Below are positions 34,804 to 44,830 of a stretch of 64,000 nucleotides of DNA, in pieces; within the stretch, counting starts at the first letter, position 1, and each line of letters opens with the position of its first letter. The notes beneath the pieces are model-generated. The model worked only from the letters and a program-made list of their open reading frames with translations, was not told the DNA's origin and did no database searches. The stretch covers positions 2,891,016 to 2,955,015 of the forward strand of contig NW_006921536.1 in NCBI RefSeq assembly GCF_000340215.1. The letters run 5' to 3'. This DNA is from Pseudocercospora fijiensis CIRAD86 (lineage: Eukaryota > Ascomycota > Dothideomycetes > Mycosphaerellales > Mycosphaerellaceae). The position numbers and the translations under genes are program-made.

Positions 34804-36225
34804 ATTAGTCGAACCGTTAATCGACCTCTACTAATCGAACTATCTCTATTTCGAAGTTAGTAATTTTAATTAGTATTCTATACTTTAAACTATATAATTT
34901 ATCGGAGGACGAGTAATAGAAATAACTAGTATAATAGCTAAATCTATAATAGCTAGATAGTATAGCTTAAAGCTATTAATCTCTAAGAATTATACTACTA
35001 GACTTACTAGCTAGAGGATAGCTACTAGTAATTAGGGGTTATATATAATATATCTAGGCCTCTACTAAGGTAGTATATCTATTCTTTTAGTATATATTCT
35101 ATATATAGCCTAAATAATTAAGTTTTATTTATATATTTTAAGCTAAGTTTAATAACTTTTACTACTAGTAAATTTACTACTAAAGTTAGAAGTCTAAATC
35201 GCTATTTTAGTATATAGCTAAAGTTCTATTCTCTCTTACTATAGTGACTAGCTAAGTAGTACTTAGTATTTGCTATAGATATATTTAATTTTCTAACTAA
35301 ATATTTAAAGCCTACTAATTAAGAGTCTAAGGGAATTAATAGCGCGCGTCTAGACTAGTAGCGAACTACTACTTAGATACTAGTACTTATATTAAGCCCT
35401 ACTAAACTATATACTATAGCTAGAACAAACTACTATATAACTTAGAAAAGCATAACTATAATTTAGAATTGTAAGATTAGTAAATTTTCCTTTATAAACT
35501 AGGGTATAGATATATATAGAAACTAAAATTATAATATTCTCTAAAACTAGTATCGTATTCCTAGAACCTTATAAATAGCTATATTATATATAATATAAAG
35601 ATACCTAGGCCTATAGTTATAGAGTCTAAGAGCCTTTAGCTATTGAAGTTTACTAGCCTCGGTAGTTGAGATATATATACGATTAGTAATCAAAACAAAT
35701 ACATTGCAAGCTGCCAGTCTTGGAACGCGATAGTGGTCCACAACACTTCCTAGTTGTGTGTCTGTTGCGCTATTGAGATGTGCTAAGTTGACGGGGCGAT
35801 CGATTCAAGCTGACCTTCCCATGAGCATATTGATCTCGTCTTTTGCTTTGAGGCGAGTGACTTCTGCTTTGAGCTGTGCTAGCTCTTCGAGTATGTTTGA
35901 GTTCATGTCGGAGATCTGTAGGTGGTTTTGAGCTGTCTGCCGTCCACAGACTTATTAATTGGACGATACCGGAGTCAGAATGCTACCATCGTTGACCGTC
36001 ATGACGTGAATCAGCAATCAATATTGCGCTTCGGGCGTCGCCAGAGGCCCTGGCTACGGGTACTGATGGGTACGCGTCGACCAGTCAGCTTCCAGCTGTT
36101 CCTGGTTCCCAACAGTGACGGACAGGGATTCGGAAGTCCATATACCCGTCATACACTGGCCAGAGCATTTCGTGGGCAGAAACCCAGTTCGTCGATGCTC
36201 GAAACGTCTTCTCTTTGCACTACCC

Positions 36226-37449
36226 ATGGAGTGTCCCGTCCCTCGCTATGTTGACCTGCCAGAGCTGGTACCAGGCTTCCGATTCTCGTGGTCATATTTC
36301 AACTCGCTTCCAAGCAAGAATCGCGAGGCGGATCAGATCGGCACAGTAATTGGCATCTACAAAGTCATTGATCTGATCGATACTAAGAGAGCGGCATGGT
36401 GTAGCTGAACTTCCTCACTCCAGCTAGAAAGGTCGCAGCAGCGGCAGAAATCAAAGATGGCGTTTCCATCTCATTGGAGTTAGTGTCCATGTACGTGTAG
36501 TATCATCGATGGACCTCCCTGATAACATTCCAGCTTGCCCATCAACCACTTCGCCGCAGTTTCCCGCGCCTTTGGAGGACGGATGCCACCTTATCATGAA
36601 CTTCATCAGATTGACTCGTCAGTCTATGAGGATTCCGTCAACCTCAACACTCAGGTCTCCAGGTACGTAAAGTATTGAGCCACCTCTGCTGCTAGCAATA
36701 CTTGCCAATACGCCATTGGTCGTGGTGTAGTCAATGGGATGGCTTTCGTCACTTCGGACTCAGGGTCACACATCAATTCTACAACGGCTTCGGGAGCGCC
36801 CATATCGAAGATTCGACGGTCCTGGGCACGAACGGTATGTCTTTGGAGCGATTTCAACTGAATTCGGCCTGAAAGAGAACTAGCCTGGATCCAAACCGGA
36901 GCAATCGTGGGCCGCGGTGTACTTGTCGACGTTCATGCATATTTCCTGTCTCTGGGCTGGAGGGTCGACCCAAATGGTGGCTCTCCCATAACGTTGGATC
37001 ATGTGCTCGACACGCTACGGGCCCAAGGGACAATGATAATGCCTGGAGATATCCTGATATTTCGAACTGGTTGGCTGGAATGGTATAACGAAAGCTCCGA
37101 GCAGGAACGATATACAGAACTTTGCCAAAGACATTCGCCTGGAGAGCATCAGTTCATTGGGCTGGCTCAGGCAGAAGACTTCATTGCATGGTTGTGGGAT
37201 AACCAGATTGCGGCCGTGGCTGGGGATCAGGTCGCATTCGAGTGCACGCCTCCTCCAGAATCAGGGATTGGAATGCTACATGAGCATTTGCTGGCCGCTT
37301 TGGGGTGCCCTATCGGGGAGCTTTTTGACGTGGAAACTCTGGCCAAAGAGTGCGAGAAGCGGAAGAGGTACTCATTCTTCTTCACTTCAGCGCCACTTCA
37401 TGTATCTGGAGGTGTGGCGAGCCCTTGCAATAGTATAGCCATCTTGTGA
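36226..37449 (+). CDS. Cyclase-family (PF04199-type) metal-dependent hydrolase
   Basis: Five exons (36226-36345, 36405-36490, 36534-36662, 36731-36834, 36884-37449) splice in phase to 334 residues. Motifs match the fungal putative cyclase / kynurenine-formamidase-like family: MECPVPRYVDLPELVPG, DQIGT-LNFLTPARKVAAAA after splicing, VSISLEL, SSQWDGFRHF, IVGRGVLVDVHAY, MPGDILIFRTGW and AAVAGDQVAFECTPPP. The family hydrolyses amide or lactone bonds using a metal bound by His/Asp; the QWDGFRHF block is the fungal form of the metal-site segment. The exon 2 donor is chosen as GTACGT; a GT six bases earlier gives two residues fewer. It lies beside the SnoaL-like remnant whose first exon starts about 320 bp away on the other strand. 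It appears intact, so this cluster is only partly decayed. Confidence 0.82.
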
Positions 37450-37711
37450 GCTCATATTGAGATCAGATCCGGCTGGAGAATCCTATCCAGATTCTCGGGA
37501 GTTGACAACATACAGGGCAGGGCTTACGTTTGAAATGGACTTTACAAATGAAATCTCAGCGTGACCGGCAAACTGAATGAGGGATCTTTGACGTGATGTA
37601 GAGGGCGAGGATTGCGGCGAGAGAGCTGCTAAACAGAGCAGCCTTTGCTAACATACGATACCAGCGAGCCATGCCAGTGATTACGATGGAGACCGATTCC
37701 GCCCGGAGGTT

Positions 37712-38376
37712 TCAAGAAACGCTCGTAGCCTGCGTCAAGTCTTTTCCAAGGACGATCATCTCCAGCCCGTCCGCGAAAATTTCACGTCCTCTATCGCCAT
37801 AGCGGAAGTCTCGTTTTGCCCCAGTCTCTTGATATCCACAGCGGCCATACTAGATGTCAATAGTCGGAAGGTCAGCGGATTTCTCCGACATTGGGTGCTC
37901 TCATGGGATTGCTTCCTCACCCACGCGCGAAGCTCGGTGCGTGCATTTACATAGTCCATCTCCAGGCGTTTGACGTTCCAATTTTGCTGCACAAATTCTT
38001 CTGCCTCAGCAAGCATGGCCCGGCCATAGCCTCGATGGTGGTACTTTGGTTGTACAGCAAGCAGACCGAACCAAGCAGCGCCGGTCGTCATGTGGGCTTG
38101 CGCAGGATCAGAAGGCCTTTGCAAGAAGCAACATGCGACTGGCCGGAGTTCGCTTGGAATGTTGCCTGTGAGCATGACTGTATCTGGGCCGGCTATCATA
38201 TTGGCGGTGTCGTTCGCCGATACGATATCGACTCTTCGGGACTGGTCGTTGAAAATCCATGTCTGCCCAGTCTTTTCATTTCGGAAGCCAGCGTTGATGA
38301 TAGAAGCCAGGTGGCTTGCATCTGCTGGAACAGCGGTCCGGAAGGTGAGCTTAGGAGGCCCAAGATTTCCAGACAT
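37712..38376 (-). CDS. GNAT-family N-acetyltransferase
   Basis: Two exons (38376-37921 and 37849-37712; intron with GTGAGG...CTAG borders) give 197 residues. The acetyl-CoA-binding motif A is clear: WFGLLAVQPKYHHRGYGRAM at about residues 102-121. It is followed by the beta5/alpha4 region LEMDYVNARTELRAW and, after the intron, YGRCGYQETGAKRDF and DGLEMIVLGKDL. This is the usual layout of small fungal GNAT proteins acting on free amines or small molecules; the substrate is unknown. Reading through the intron instead gives a longer but unrelated-looking tail, so the spliced form is preferred. It is convergent with the cyclase-family gene, with about 260 bp between the stops. Confidence 0.88.
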
Positions 38377-39156
38377 ATTGTGTTGATCGGATCGGATATG
38401 TCACATCTGTGCCTCCGTATGGCCAGTGGCTTTATAGAATCAGCTCGCCCTCGCCCTCGCCCTCGCCCTCGCCCTCGCCCTCGCCCTACGCCCTAATGTC
38501 TACGACAATGCCACGCAGGCGGTCCCGAATTTCACCGAAAGGATCAAGCGGGCCCGATGCAGCTGTAGAAGCTGATATGTCGCTGGCGTGCCGAGTGGGA
38601 GACGGTGAAGTATCGCGTTAAGACCTTCTTCGTTTTTCACTGCGTGAGATGCTGAGTTGAGATGATGATGAGGAAAGGAAAGGAAAGGAGTATGCTTATA
38701 TACTACCTCCGTTCAGGCCTTTGTGCATTAAGGATTACGTTCCGCGGTGGTGAATTGGTTCGAATTGCACGTGATAGCATAATTTAGGGTTCATTTGCCG
38801 ACTTCCGAGCAACCAATCACACACCGCTCCACCTAATCCTTCGCTAGAATAGGAGGAACGACGCTAAACCTAATGAGTTATAGTCCTTCACGTGCTTCCT
38901 CTCACATGATACACGAGTATTCTACGAAGCGCCTGAATGGGAGGTAGCTTATATAATAGCTGCGTAATCGGAATCAGGTCCGAGGCATGCATCCTCTTCG
39001 TCAGTCACATGTCGATGATACGGAAAGACAAGAGACAGGTCTCCTGCGTGATCTGACAGATTGCGAAGTTGATCAGGACTACTGGCGCCACAACTGAGCC
39101 TGTTACAGCAACAACCGCCATACGCACCTCACCCTGCAGCCACCTGCTCAGGCAGC
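38377..39156. other. Intergenic region with promoter of the GNAT gene
   Basis: This stretch contains a hexanucleotide repeat (38445-38486) within 110 bp of the GNAT start codon and a short AGGAA/GGAAA run at about 38670-38690. No supported gene is present. Confidence 0.4.
38445..38486. repeat. (TCGCCC)7 hexanucleotide repeat
   Basis: Seven perfect TCGCCC units followed by a degenerate TACGCCC. Frames through it encode Arg-Pro or Ser-Pro repeats and are not genes. It lies about 70-110 bp upstream of the GNAT start codon, inside its presumed promoter or 5' leader. Confidence 0.9.
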
Positions 39157-39525
39157 ATGAGCCGTCAAGATGATCAAGCAGCGATACAAACAGCAATCGA
39201 CTCGATCAGCAGTGGTCAACGCGTCGTCATAACAGCCTCAGGCTCGATTGGCGCCACAACCATCACCATCGACAGCAGCAAGACGTTTGAAGGCGGTGGA
39301 ACCATCGACGTCGGCAACAGAAACGGTCGTGGAGCCATCGTCGAAATTCAGGGCGGTACGGTTAATGGGGGTGGAGAGGTGAGACTTGCTGCGAGAGAGG
39401 AATTTGCGGGTAATCGGGATATTTCCATCACGGCGGAGGTCAATGATAATTCTGTGACGGAGAATCCTTGCGGGGAGAATTCGAGTATTAGTATTACTGG
39501 GAATGCTGCGGTTAATATCTGTTGA
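39157..39525 (+). CDS. Hypothetical protein, beta-helix-like N terminus
   Basis: 122-residue frame starting MSRQDDQAAIQTAIDSI, then SSGQRVVITASGSIGATTIT and several Gly-rich turns (FEGGGTIDVGN, GAIVEIQGGTVNGGG). This resembles the opening of parallel beta-helix (pectin-lyase-like) proteins, where 'AIQ-AID...G..V.I..G' is common, but it is far too short for a full helix and has no signal peptide. It may be a truncated gene or a first exon whose remainder I cannot find. Its last 180 bases overlap a minus-strand membrane-protein-like frame, so at least one of the two is not real in that overlap. Confidence 0.35.
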   Translation: MSRQDDQAAIQTAIDSISSGQRVVITASGSIGATTITIDSSKTFEGGGTIDVGNRNGRGAIVEIQGGTVNGGGEVRLAAREEFAGNRDISITAEVNDNSVTENPCGENSSISITGNAAVNIC

Positions 39526-39533
39526 AGAGCATT

Positions 39534-39828
39534 CGCTGGCCATCTTGGTGTTGTCAAATCCTCACACTGTTTACCTGAAGAGTACACCTTTGGAGCGAAT
39601 CCGAATATCAATTCAAAGATATGGGTCATCATGCCGACGATGATGAAGGGAGTGAACTTGAGCTCTTTGTATTTCTCAAGGCGTGAGTCTTTGATGGCTA
39701 ATAAGGTTGCGCCGAGGGTGATCAGTCCAGCGGAGATGCAGCTGCCTCCCACGATGAGCACCGGAGTGAACGTCGATTACAGCGGCGAAGAGGCTGTCCT
39801 GTGAAGGCATGATGTTCGAGTTGTCCAT
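39534..39828 (-). pseudogene. Membrane-protein fragment, frame-broken
   Basis: A minus-strand ATG at 39828 opens MDNSNIMPSQDSLFAAVIDV. The next frame, without its own ATG, continues with TPVLIVGGSCISAGLITLGA, then KFTPFIIVGMMTHIFELIFG, clearly two hydrophobic spans with a KDSRLEKYKELK loop between. A one-base shift joins the two parts and no intron does so. A possible donor follows YSSG at about 39575. It may be a pseudogene, or the second part may be an exon of a gene whose start I did not find. The neighbouring gene at 39896-40378 is also a small membrane protein on the same strand. Confidence 0.35.
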
Positions 39829-39895
39829 GTTGGATGCTCGGTGGATACGACTCTCGTACCCTTCACATTCAGAGATGTGAAAATTCCCATCGATA

Positions 39896-40378
39896 TCATC
39901 CCAGCAACGGCGACTTCTCAGTCTCCTCGACTCCAGTACTAGCACTCTCTCCCCTCTCCATACCACACCCCTTAACTCCTCTCCTCCACACACAGCCCAC
40001 CATAGCTTTGATACCCGCACCAATCGCAACCACCACAACAGGAGCCCCATTAAACAAAATCTCACCAAAATAGATCCAAAGCATCATCATCGGCCAGCCA
40101 GGATACGGATCGCTGTTGACATAGTAAAGGTGTGAGATGGCGATGGCGAACAAGTGTCCGAAAAGTCCTGTGAGGAGCGTCCAGTCGCATGCTAGTTCTC
40201 CAAGATCCCTGCGTTCCAAATGAAGAAGCAGACCGGTCAAACTTGCGGTCGTGATTGTGATGATTACCGCGGGAATGAAGCTGGCCAGCAGGAAAAGTGC
40301 GATGAGGAAGACGTTCCAGAGATCGTGCATGGCAGTCGTCAGATCTTGTGGCGTGAGCGATATGGTGTTGTTGAACAT
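39896..40378 (-). CDS. Hypothetical small membrane protein
   Basis: 160-residue intronless frame with three or four strongly hydrophobic segments: VFLIALFLLASFIPAVIIT, SLTGLLLHL, LFGHLFAIAISHLYYV and a long MLWIYFGEILFNGAPVVVVA stretch. It ends in a charged tail EETEKSPLLG. I do not recognise the family. The composition is that of a genuine multi-pass protein, and the SPLLG-type C terminus is common in fungal plasma-membrane or vacuolar proteins. No partner function can be inferred from the context. Confidence 0.5.
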   Translation of the reverse strand: MFNNTISLTPQDLTTAMHDLWNVFLIALFLLASFIPAVIITITTASLTGLLLHLERRDLGELACDWTLLTGLFGHLFAIAISHLYYVNSDPYPGWPMMMLWIYFGEILFNGAPVVVVAIGAGIKAMVGCVWRRGVKGCGMERGESASTGVEETEKSPLLG

Positions 40379-40644
40379 GGTGGCGTATGATCGGGTGGGT
40401 TTCTGACGGAAGGTAGTAGTAGAGACAGCAAGGCTGATTCCAGTGACGACTTCTGGAGAATGTGGAGCGAGAGGCAGGAGGCAGTGGGTAGTGTAAGCTT
40501 GGATTTAGGACATTGTGCGCGCTTGAAAGGCGCTGTTGAGACTTTGCGAAAATATTGTGGTTGTGGCAGGCCAGCTTTATGGTACTGCTGCTCGTGAAAC
40601 TGAATGGTAAGCAACAAACTTGGCGTGTCGGCTGTGACTGAAGT

Positions 40645-40902
40645 CTATCTCTCTGGACGCGTTCCCAGACCTGTAATGCGGCAATAGTACATGGTCGGGG
40701 ACAGCATCATGAGGCCCAGGTAGATTCCAAGGTATCTGAGAATTGAAAGCGGGATGATGAACAATTGTATGATGAATTGAAGGTCGCCGGGTATCAAATG
40801 TGGATTCACCGGAACTTGCGTGCTTGTGGTGATGTTTTCAAGTATTGGGGTGATCGCTTGTACAGTCGGAGCGACTCCGAAATGTTGTTGTACCAAGAAC
40901 AT
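40645..40902 (-). other. Possible small membrane-protein exon
   Basis: An 85-codon minus-strand frame ends with a hydrophobic stretch FIIQLFIIPLSILRYLGIYL, then GLMMLSPTMYYCRITG. It looks protein-like but I could not find a convincing upstream exon or start context. It could be the last exon of a small membrane protein related in style to the two frames at 39.5-40.4 kb, or chance. Confidence 0.25.
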
Positions 40903-41133
40903 GTGCAGTTCTTAGGTGACTTGGAAACTTGTCACAGGCTTCTTCCTGCAAAAAGATAAGTTCACGATCATGAGCAGTATTCCCGCTTCCGATTGATACT
41001 GCCACATTGCCGCAACAGTCCACTCATCCATGGACGACTTCAGTGAAGACGGCCACCTACATGCCGAGCACACCGACCTTGGACGCGATGGAAAGGAGGT
41101 CGAGATATTCTTCGTTGCTATTATTGAGTAGCA

Positions 41134-42702
41134 TTAGCACTTCCTACTGACTTGCCATACTACCAAACCTCTTCTGCCCACCACTCGCTGCAATGTAGGC
41201 TTCACACCATCGCCTCCAAAATCAAGATCGTCCAGACCAATATGTTTCCTATATTGCCACATCTTGAGGAAGGTGAGATCTTTGCTTTCTGACGAAGGCC
41301 ACGTGTGCGCGTCCAAAAAGGTTGCGCTGTCTGGCGCCACCAGAAGCGTCTTGTTGGCCGCGCTTTCGCAATGAGCACTTTGCTTGAGCTGCGCAATCAT
41401 CTTGTCCCCGGACATTCCCATCAAGTCCAAGGTCTCCATGTAGTGGTTGCGGCCATCAAGAAGCCATCTTGGCGGGCTGTATGTTTTCCACCAGAATGCT
41501 TGACTCACAGCCTCCTGCTGCGCGATCCAGTTCTGCGCCGGCACAACGCCGCCTTGATGGTACTGTCCAAAGAGAACAGCTGCCAGGGCATTGAAGAATA
41601 TCCATATTGCTACCCAGTAGCGAGCTCCACGTGGAGGCAAGGCAGTGGTAGCAAGCAGGAGAGGAACAGCCGGCAGAAGGAATCGAGGTTCTTGGTGTGG
41701 AAACAGGGACAAAGCTATAGTTCCGGACACTGCTGACCACAGGAGAATGTCCTTCCTACTCCAGAGGAACAGCAAGGGAATGGCCGGCCCTATGAGTTGC
41801 GGGAGATTGGCGACAAAGTGCTGCCAGAAAGGATGAAGACCGTGCTGGGAGAGATTTGCGACGTCAGTATTGTAAGTCAAATTGTTCCACGGTGTGAAGA
41901 CGGCGGTCTTCAAGAGATCTCTGACATGAGGTCGATAGCCTTGGTAGAATTCGGTGTCCATTGTGATAGCAATCGCCATGGTAGCCAGTCCACTAAATAG
42001 CATGACTGGGATACGGAGAGGGCGTTTCAGCAGGCTAGGCAGGAGTTGGAGCAGAGGTAACAGGAGGTATGCCGGGAATGTAATGCGATTGAAGACGCCG
42101 ACCACTGCAAGAAACGCGAGGCCAGCGCACGGCTGTACGAGCAGCTGTTCGGGATCGTTTGAGAGTCGACGAATCAAAACCAGAGACCAGAGGACAGCGA
42201 TCGTCTCGATACTGTTCGAGAATGTGTGGGTCTGTAGAGTCCAGGTCACGTATGATGAGGCCACAAGCATTATTGCCCTCCGTCGCTCGTTCGGGATTGG
42301 CACAAGTTCATGGATGGCCCAATCGCCGAGGATGAAGCTCATGAGAAACATGAGACAGCGTAAAGTGTAGAATGCTACGCTCGGCGGCACTGGGCCATAG
42401 CCAAGCCCTTCCCAGATCCATTTCAATACCGTCAGAGGCCAGCCATAGACGAGCCAGAAGGGGAATATGCTTCTTATGGGGTAGGATGAGGTGAACTCCC
42501 ATGTCTTGTAGATGGGGTACCCGAAGACCTCGCCTATTTGAAGTTGTCAACACGCTATGTACGTGTGATGCGCATGCGTGGGAGCCAGCTTACCGGCAAT
42601 GATCTCAGGCCCTTGGAAGTGTTCATCGGGATGGATGTAGCTCGGCTGCAGGGCAAAGTACAACCTGAGCAGCACCAGCAGTAGGTAGAGTCTGCGCCAC
42701 AT
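41134..42702 (-). CDS. smp3: GPI mannosyltransferase 4 (Smp3/PIG-Z, GT22 family)
   Basis: Two exons (42702-42594 and 42533-41134; intron GTAAGC...ATAG) give 502 residues. It adds the fourth, alpha-1,2-linked mannose to the GPI-anchor glycan in the ER lumen, using dolichol-phosphate-mannose. GT22 signatures are present: the luminal [14 protein letters not shown] loop (residues 24-37) right after the first hydrophobic segment, followed by [17 protein letters not shown], the [15 protein letters not shown] helix, and the [14 protein letters not shown] motif. About ten membrane segments are visible. The combination HPDEHFQ with TWEF and PIRS favours Smp3 over the related Gpi10 and Alg9/Alg12. The start at 42702 places Met six residues before the first hydrophobic helix, as expected. 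It is divergent from skp1, about 600 bp away. Confidence 0.9.
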
Positions 42703-43310
42703 CGCGTCGCCGTCGGGCGTCGGGCGGTTATGGCAGGCCAGGTGGCATTAGTATTAGACAAAGCAGTATGGACAAGGATGGGTTGAGAAGCGAAGTTCAT
42801 GATGAGAGCATGTCTCGGTGATGTCGGCAGAGTCGCGTGTCGCGTTGCGCAAGCAGGCAAGACAACATCGCGACTGATGAGCTCGGGCCGCCCAGACATG
42901 CCCAACAATGACGGACTGCGGTGCGCAGCGGCATGTGATATCCAGCAGCACTTCACTCACCCTATTGTACACCGAATCATCTGCATGTGAATCTTCCGTG
43001 CGTGCCTGCCTCAGCATCTCCGCACAGCCGCCGCATTGACGTTAGCATTGTTTGCTGTTTGCGCCTATCAAACTGAGTCACAAGCCACGATCCGCACAAG
43101 GCAGGCAGCATTCGGCGCTAAAGTGCGGCTCATCCCGTCCAAAGGTGGGCTTCCTTCTTAAAGTGTCACTCGCCCGCACTTGCACTTCTATCCACCACTT
43201 CGAACAACCACTTGCGACTCAACAAAGACCACCACACCACACCTTCCGACACATATCCACAAACAACACCAGCTTCACCAAGAAGTCCTTTCAACACATC
43301 CACAGATATC

Positions 43311-43929
43311 ATGTCTTCCGCCGAGGGTGAGCAGAGCGTCAAGCTCGTGTCTTCCGACAACGTTGAGATCGTCACTCGTGAGTTCCAAAATCATTTTGAC
43401 GGCGCGCGCCCCATATACTGACAGCCGCGACAGAGCGCAAGGTTGCTGAGCGCTCCATGCTCATCAAGAACATGATCGAGGACCTCGGCGCCCCAGGCGA
43501 AGAGCCCATCCCAATCATGAACGTAAGTCACACCATACCACCATCCTCATCTTCCGAGACAGTGTCTAACAAGCTCCGCAGGTCTCCGAGGCCGTCCTTC
43601 GCAAGGTTCTCGAGTGGTGCGAGCACCACAAGAACGACCCAGCCCCATCACAAGACGATGACGCCGACTCCCGCAAGAAGACGACTGACATCGAGGACTG
43701 GGACCAAAAGTTCATGCAGGTCGACCAGGAGATGCTCTTCGAGATCATCCTCGCTGCCAACTACATGGACATCAAGGCACTCCTCGATGTCGGCTGCAAG
43801 ACTGTGGCCAACATGATCAAGGGCAAGTCTCCAGAGGAGATTAGGAAGACATTCAACATCCAGAATGACTTCACCCCCGAAGAGGAGGACCAGATCCGCC
43901 GCGAGAACGAGTGGGCCGAGGATCGCTAA
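43311..43929 (+). CDS. skp1: SKP1, core adaptor of SCF ubiquitin ligases
   Basis: Three exons (43311-43377, 43434-43522, 43582-43929) splice in phase to 167 residues, the normal length. Skp1 links F-box proteins to cullin-1 in SCF complexes in nucleus and cytoplasm. The BTB/POZ-like N-terminal half ([13 protein letters not shown], then [38 protein letters not shown]) is followed by the acidic linker, [39 protein letters not shown] and the F-box-binding C-terminal helices with the conserved ending [19 protein letters not shown]. The known fungal intron just after VSSDN...VT and another within [11 protein letters not shown] support the model. The dense 5' leader has CT/CA-rich tracts. Confidence 0.97.
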
Positions 43930-44830
43930 GCGACATCTCGCCCTTTTACCATCATCATTTATCGCGACATCCCACGACCCTCCTATCTTACTTCATCACT
44001 CGAAAGTCGCAATATCCACCCACATCGAACTTGGCATAAGCGGCTGGTCTTTTGGCGATGGACATGCTGCAAGGCGTTCGGCGCTTACTGGGATGGAAAT
44101 TTTCATGACATGATACGACGACATTGCCGCACGCAGCTGGTTGCGTCTGGGGGGTTAACTGCCGGTGGCCATGCATAAGACGTGCTGCACTATATAGCGC
44201 GACGGCGCTGGAGCTGTTGAATAGACAGCCGAATGACAAAAACTACAAAACTACCTTGATTTCCATCTTCACGTGCGTGCGTGTGTGCGAGGCTTCATGG
44301 CTTGCCGCGAATCCGCTTGCAAGCCAGTAAAGAGCTTGTCGTTGGGCAGAGCTGACGGGCTTCGTCTCATCCCATCAGGCTTCGGGCTTCAAAGCGTCAT
44401 CCATCTCTCTGCTTCGCAATCTGACCTTGTTCAATATCACATGACTGGTTGTATGTGACTTTGTTCAATATCACATGACTGGTTGCATCGCTGCCTTCTC
44501 GTTCCCATCACCTCTCAATTGTCACTATCTCCTCTCAGCGCCCATGTCCTTTAGTGCTGCATCCGTCGAAGCGCAGCTCATCGTTGGCTTGCATGCTCGA
44601 AAATTGAGAATCGAGTGCTATTGTGTGTGATCAAAACTCGCGCTCGCGCGAAAAAATAATTCTATCCCAAACTACCTGCCCTACTCTGCCCAAATTCCGT
44701 ATCCCTTTCATCGCTAATGCCATCTCATCGCTTCCCAACCTGGTATAACCATTCTTAACACCCTTTGCCATGCCAAACCATATCATGCAATTCCAGAAGC
44801 ATTTTCCAACGCGCCAAATCCCTTTCCTCG
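43930..44830. other. Convergent intergenic region
   Basis: Between the 3' ends of skp1 (plus) and the BAR gene (minus). It contains a small tandem duplication at 44427-44485 and nothing else that I can support. Short frames are not gene-like. Confidence 0.45.
44427..44485. repeat. 25-bp tandem duplication, 34-bp period
   Basis: TTGTTCAATATCACATGACT plus GGTTG occurs at 44427-44451 and again at 44461-44485. The match extends left into TGAC with one C/T difference. It is a simple local duplication in the 3' flank between two convergent genes. Confidence 0.9.

Larger units (their letters stand above)
33157..35753. mobile_element. A+T-rich, RIP-like repeat element, copy A (2.6 kb)
   Basis: The segment matches 55380-57930 in the same orientation base for base by eye, except for a 45-base block near 33930-33980 and one base near 33907 present only here. 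The outer ends (about 120 bp left, 70 bp right) have normal composition with CpA and TpG, while the interior is extremely A+T-rich, full of TpA and poor in CpA/TpG, as after RIP. It has no coding capacity. The left end carries the hairpin TTGGCAGC-GCA-GCTGCCAA. The right end finishes ...CACTTCCTAG and has an inner GCTGCCA. No terminal repeat or long target duplication is present; both copies sit in A^TTG. It disrupts the SnoaL-like gene. The class is uncertain; a non-autonomous Helitron-type element fits best. Confidence 0.85.
32468..35906 (-). pseudogene. SnoaL-like (NTF2-fold) gene split by an inserted element
   Basis: Exon 1 (35906-35815) encodes a short coiled start (MNSNILEELAQLKAEV, then KAKDEINMLMG) and splices to an exon beginning at 35761. 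Eight bases later the 2.6-kb element interrupts it. The coding sequence resumes on the other side at 33156 with INHVAKNMHNTLSFFALDEP, DVSVEVGDRGVYRG and WLFGAYAIDFIKKGDDWKIW, typical of SnoaL-like polyketide-cyclase/hydratase-fold proteins. With the element removed the two halves join in frame. A second intron (32785-32736) leads to KGWVEDQSWLFKGPLPKYV. Then a further one- or two-base frameshift near 32625 precedes the true C terminus (SSPDIEPTTYHNPYTPESIQ), ending at a TGA at 32470-32468. Two independent lesions make it non-functional. It probably lost function with, or before, the insertion. Confidence 0.85.

Noticed and set aside
34372..34834. Open frames of 121 and 129 codons on opposite strands in the A+T-rich element (and the same pair in copy B)
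   Set aside because: They are pure translations of a 12-bp minisatellite, (KLLI)n and (INSL)n, with no start context and no non-repetitive part.
33157..35753. LTR retrotransposon or TIR DNA transposon
   Set aside because: The two ends share neither long direct nor long inverted repeats and no coding remnant is readable; only a 7-bp inverted match near the ends exists.
38409..38621. Arg-Pro/Ser-Pro repeat protein frame
   Set aside because: It is the translated TCGCCC hexanucleotide repeat in the GNAT promoter region.
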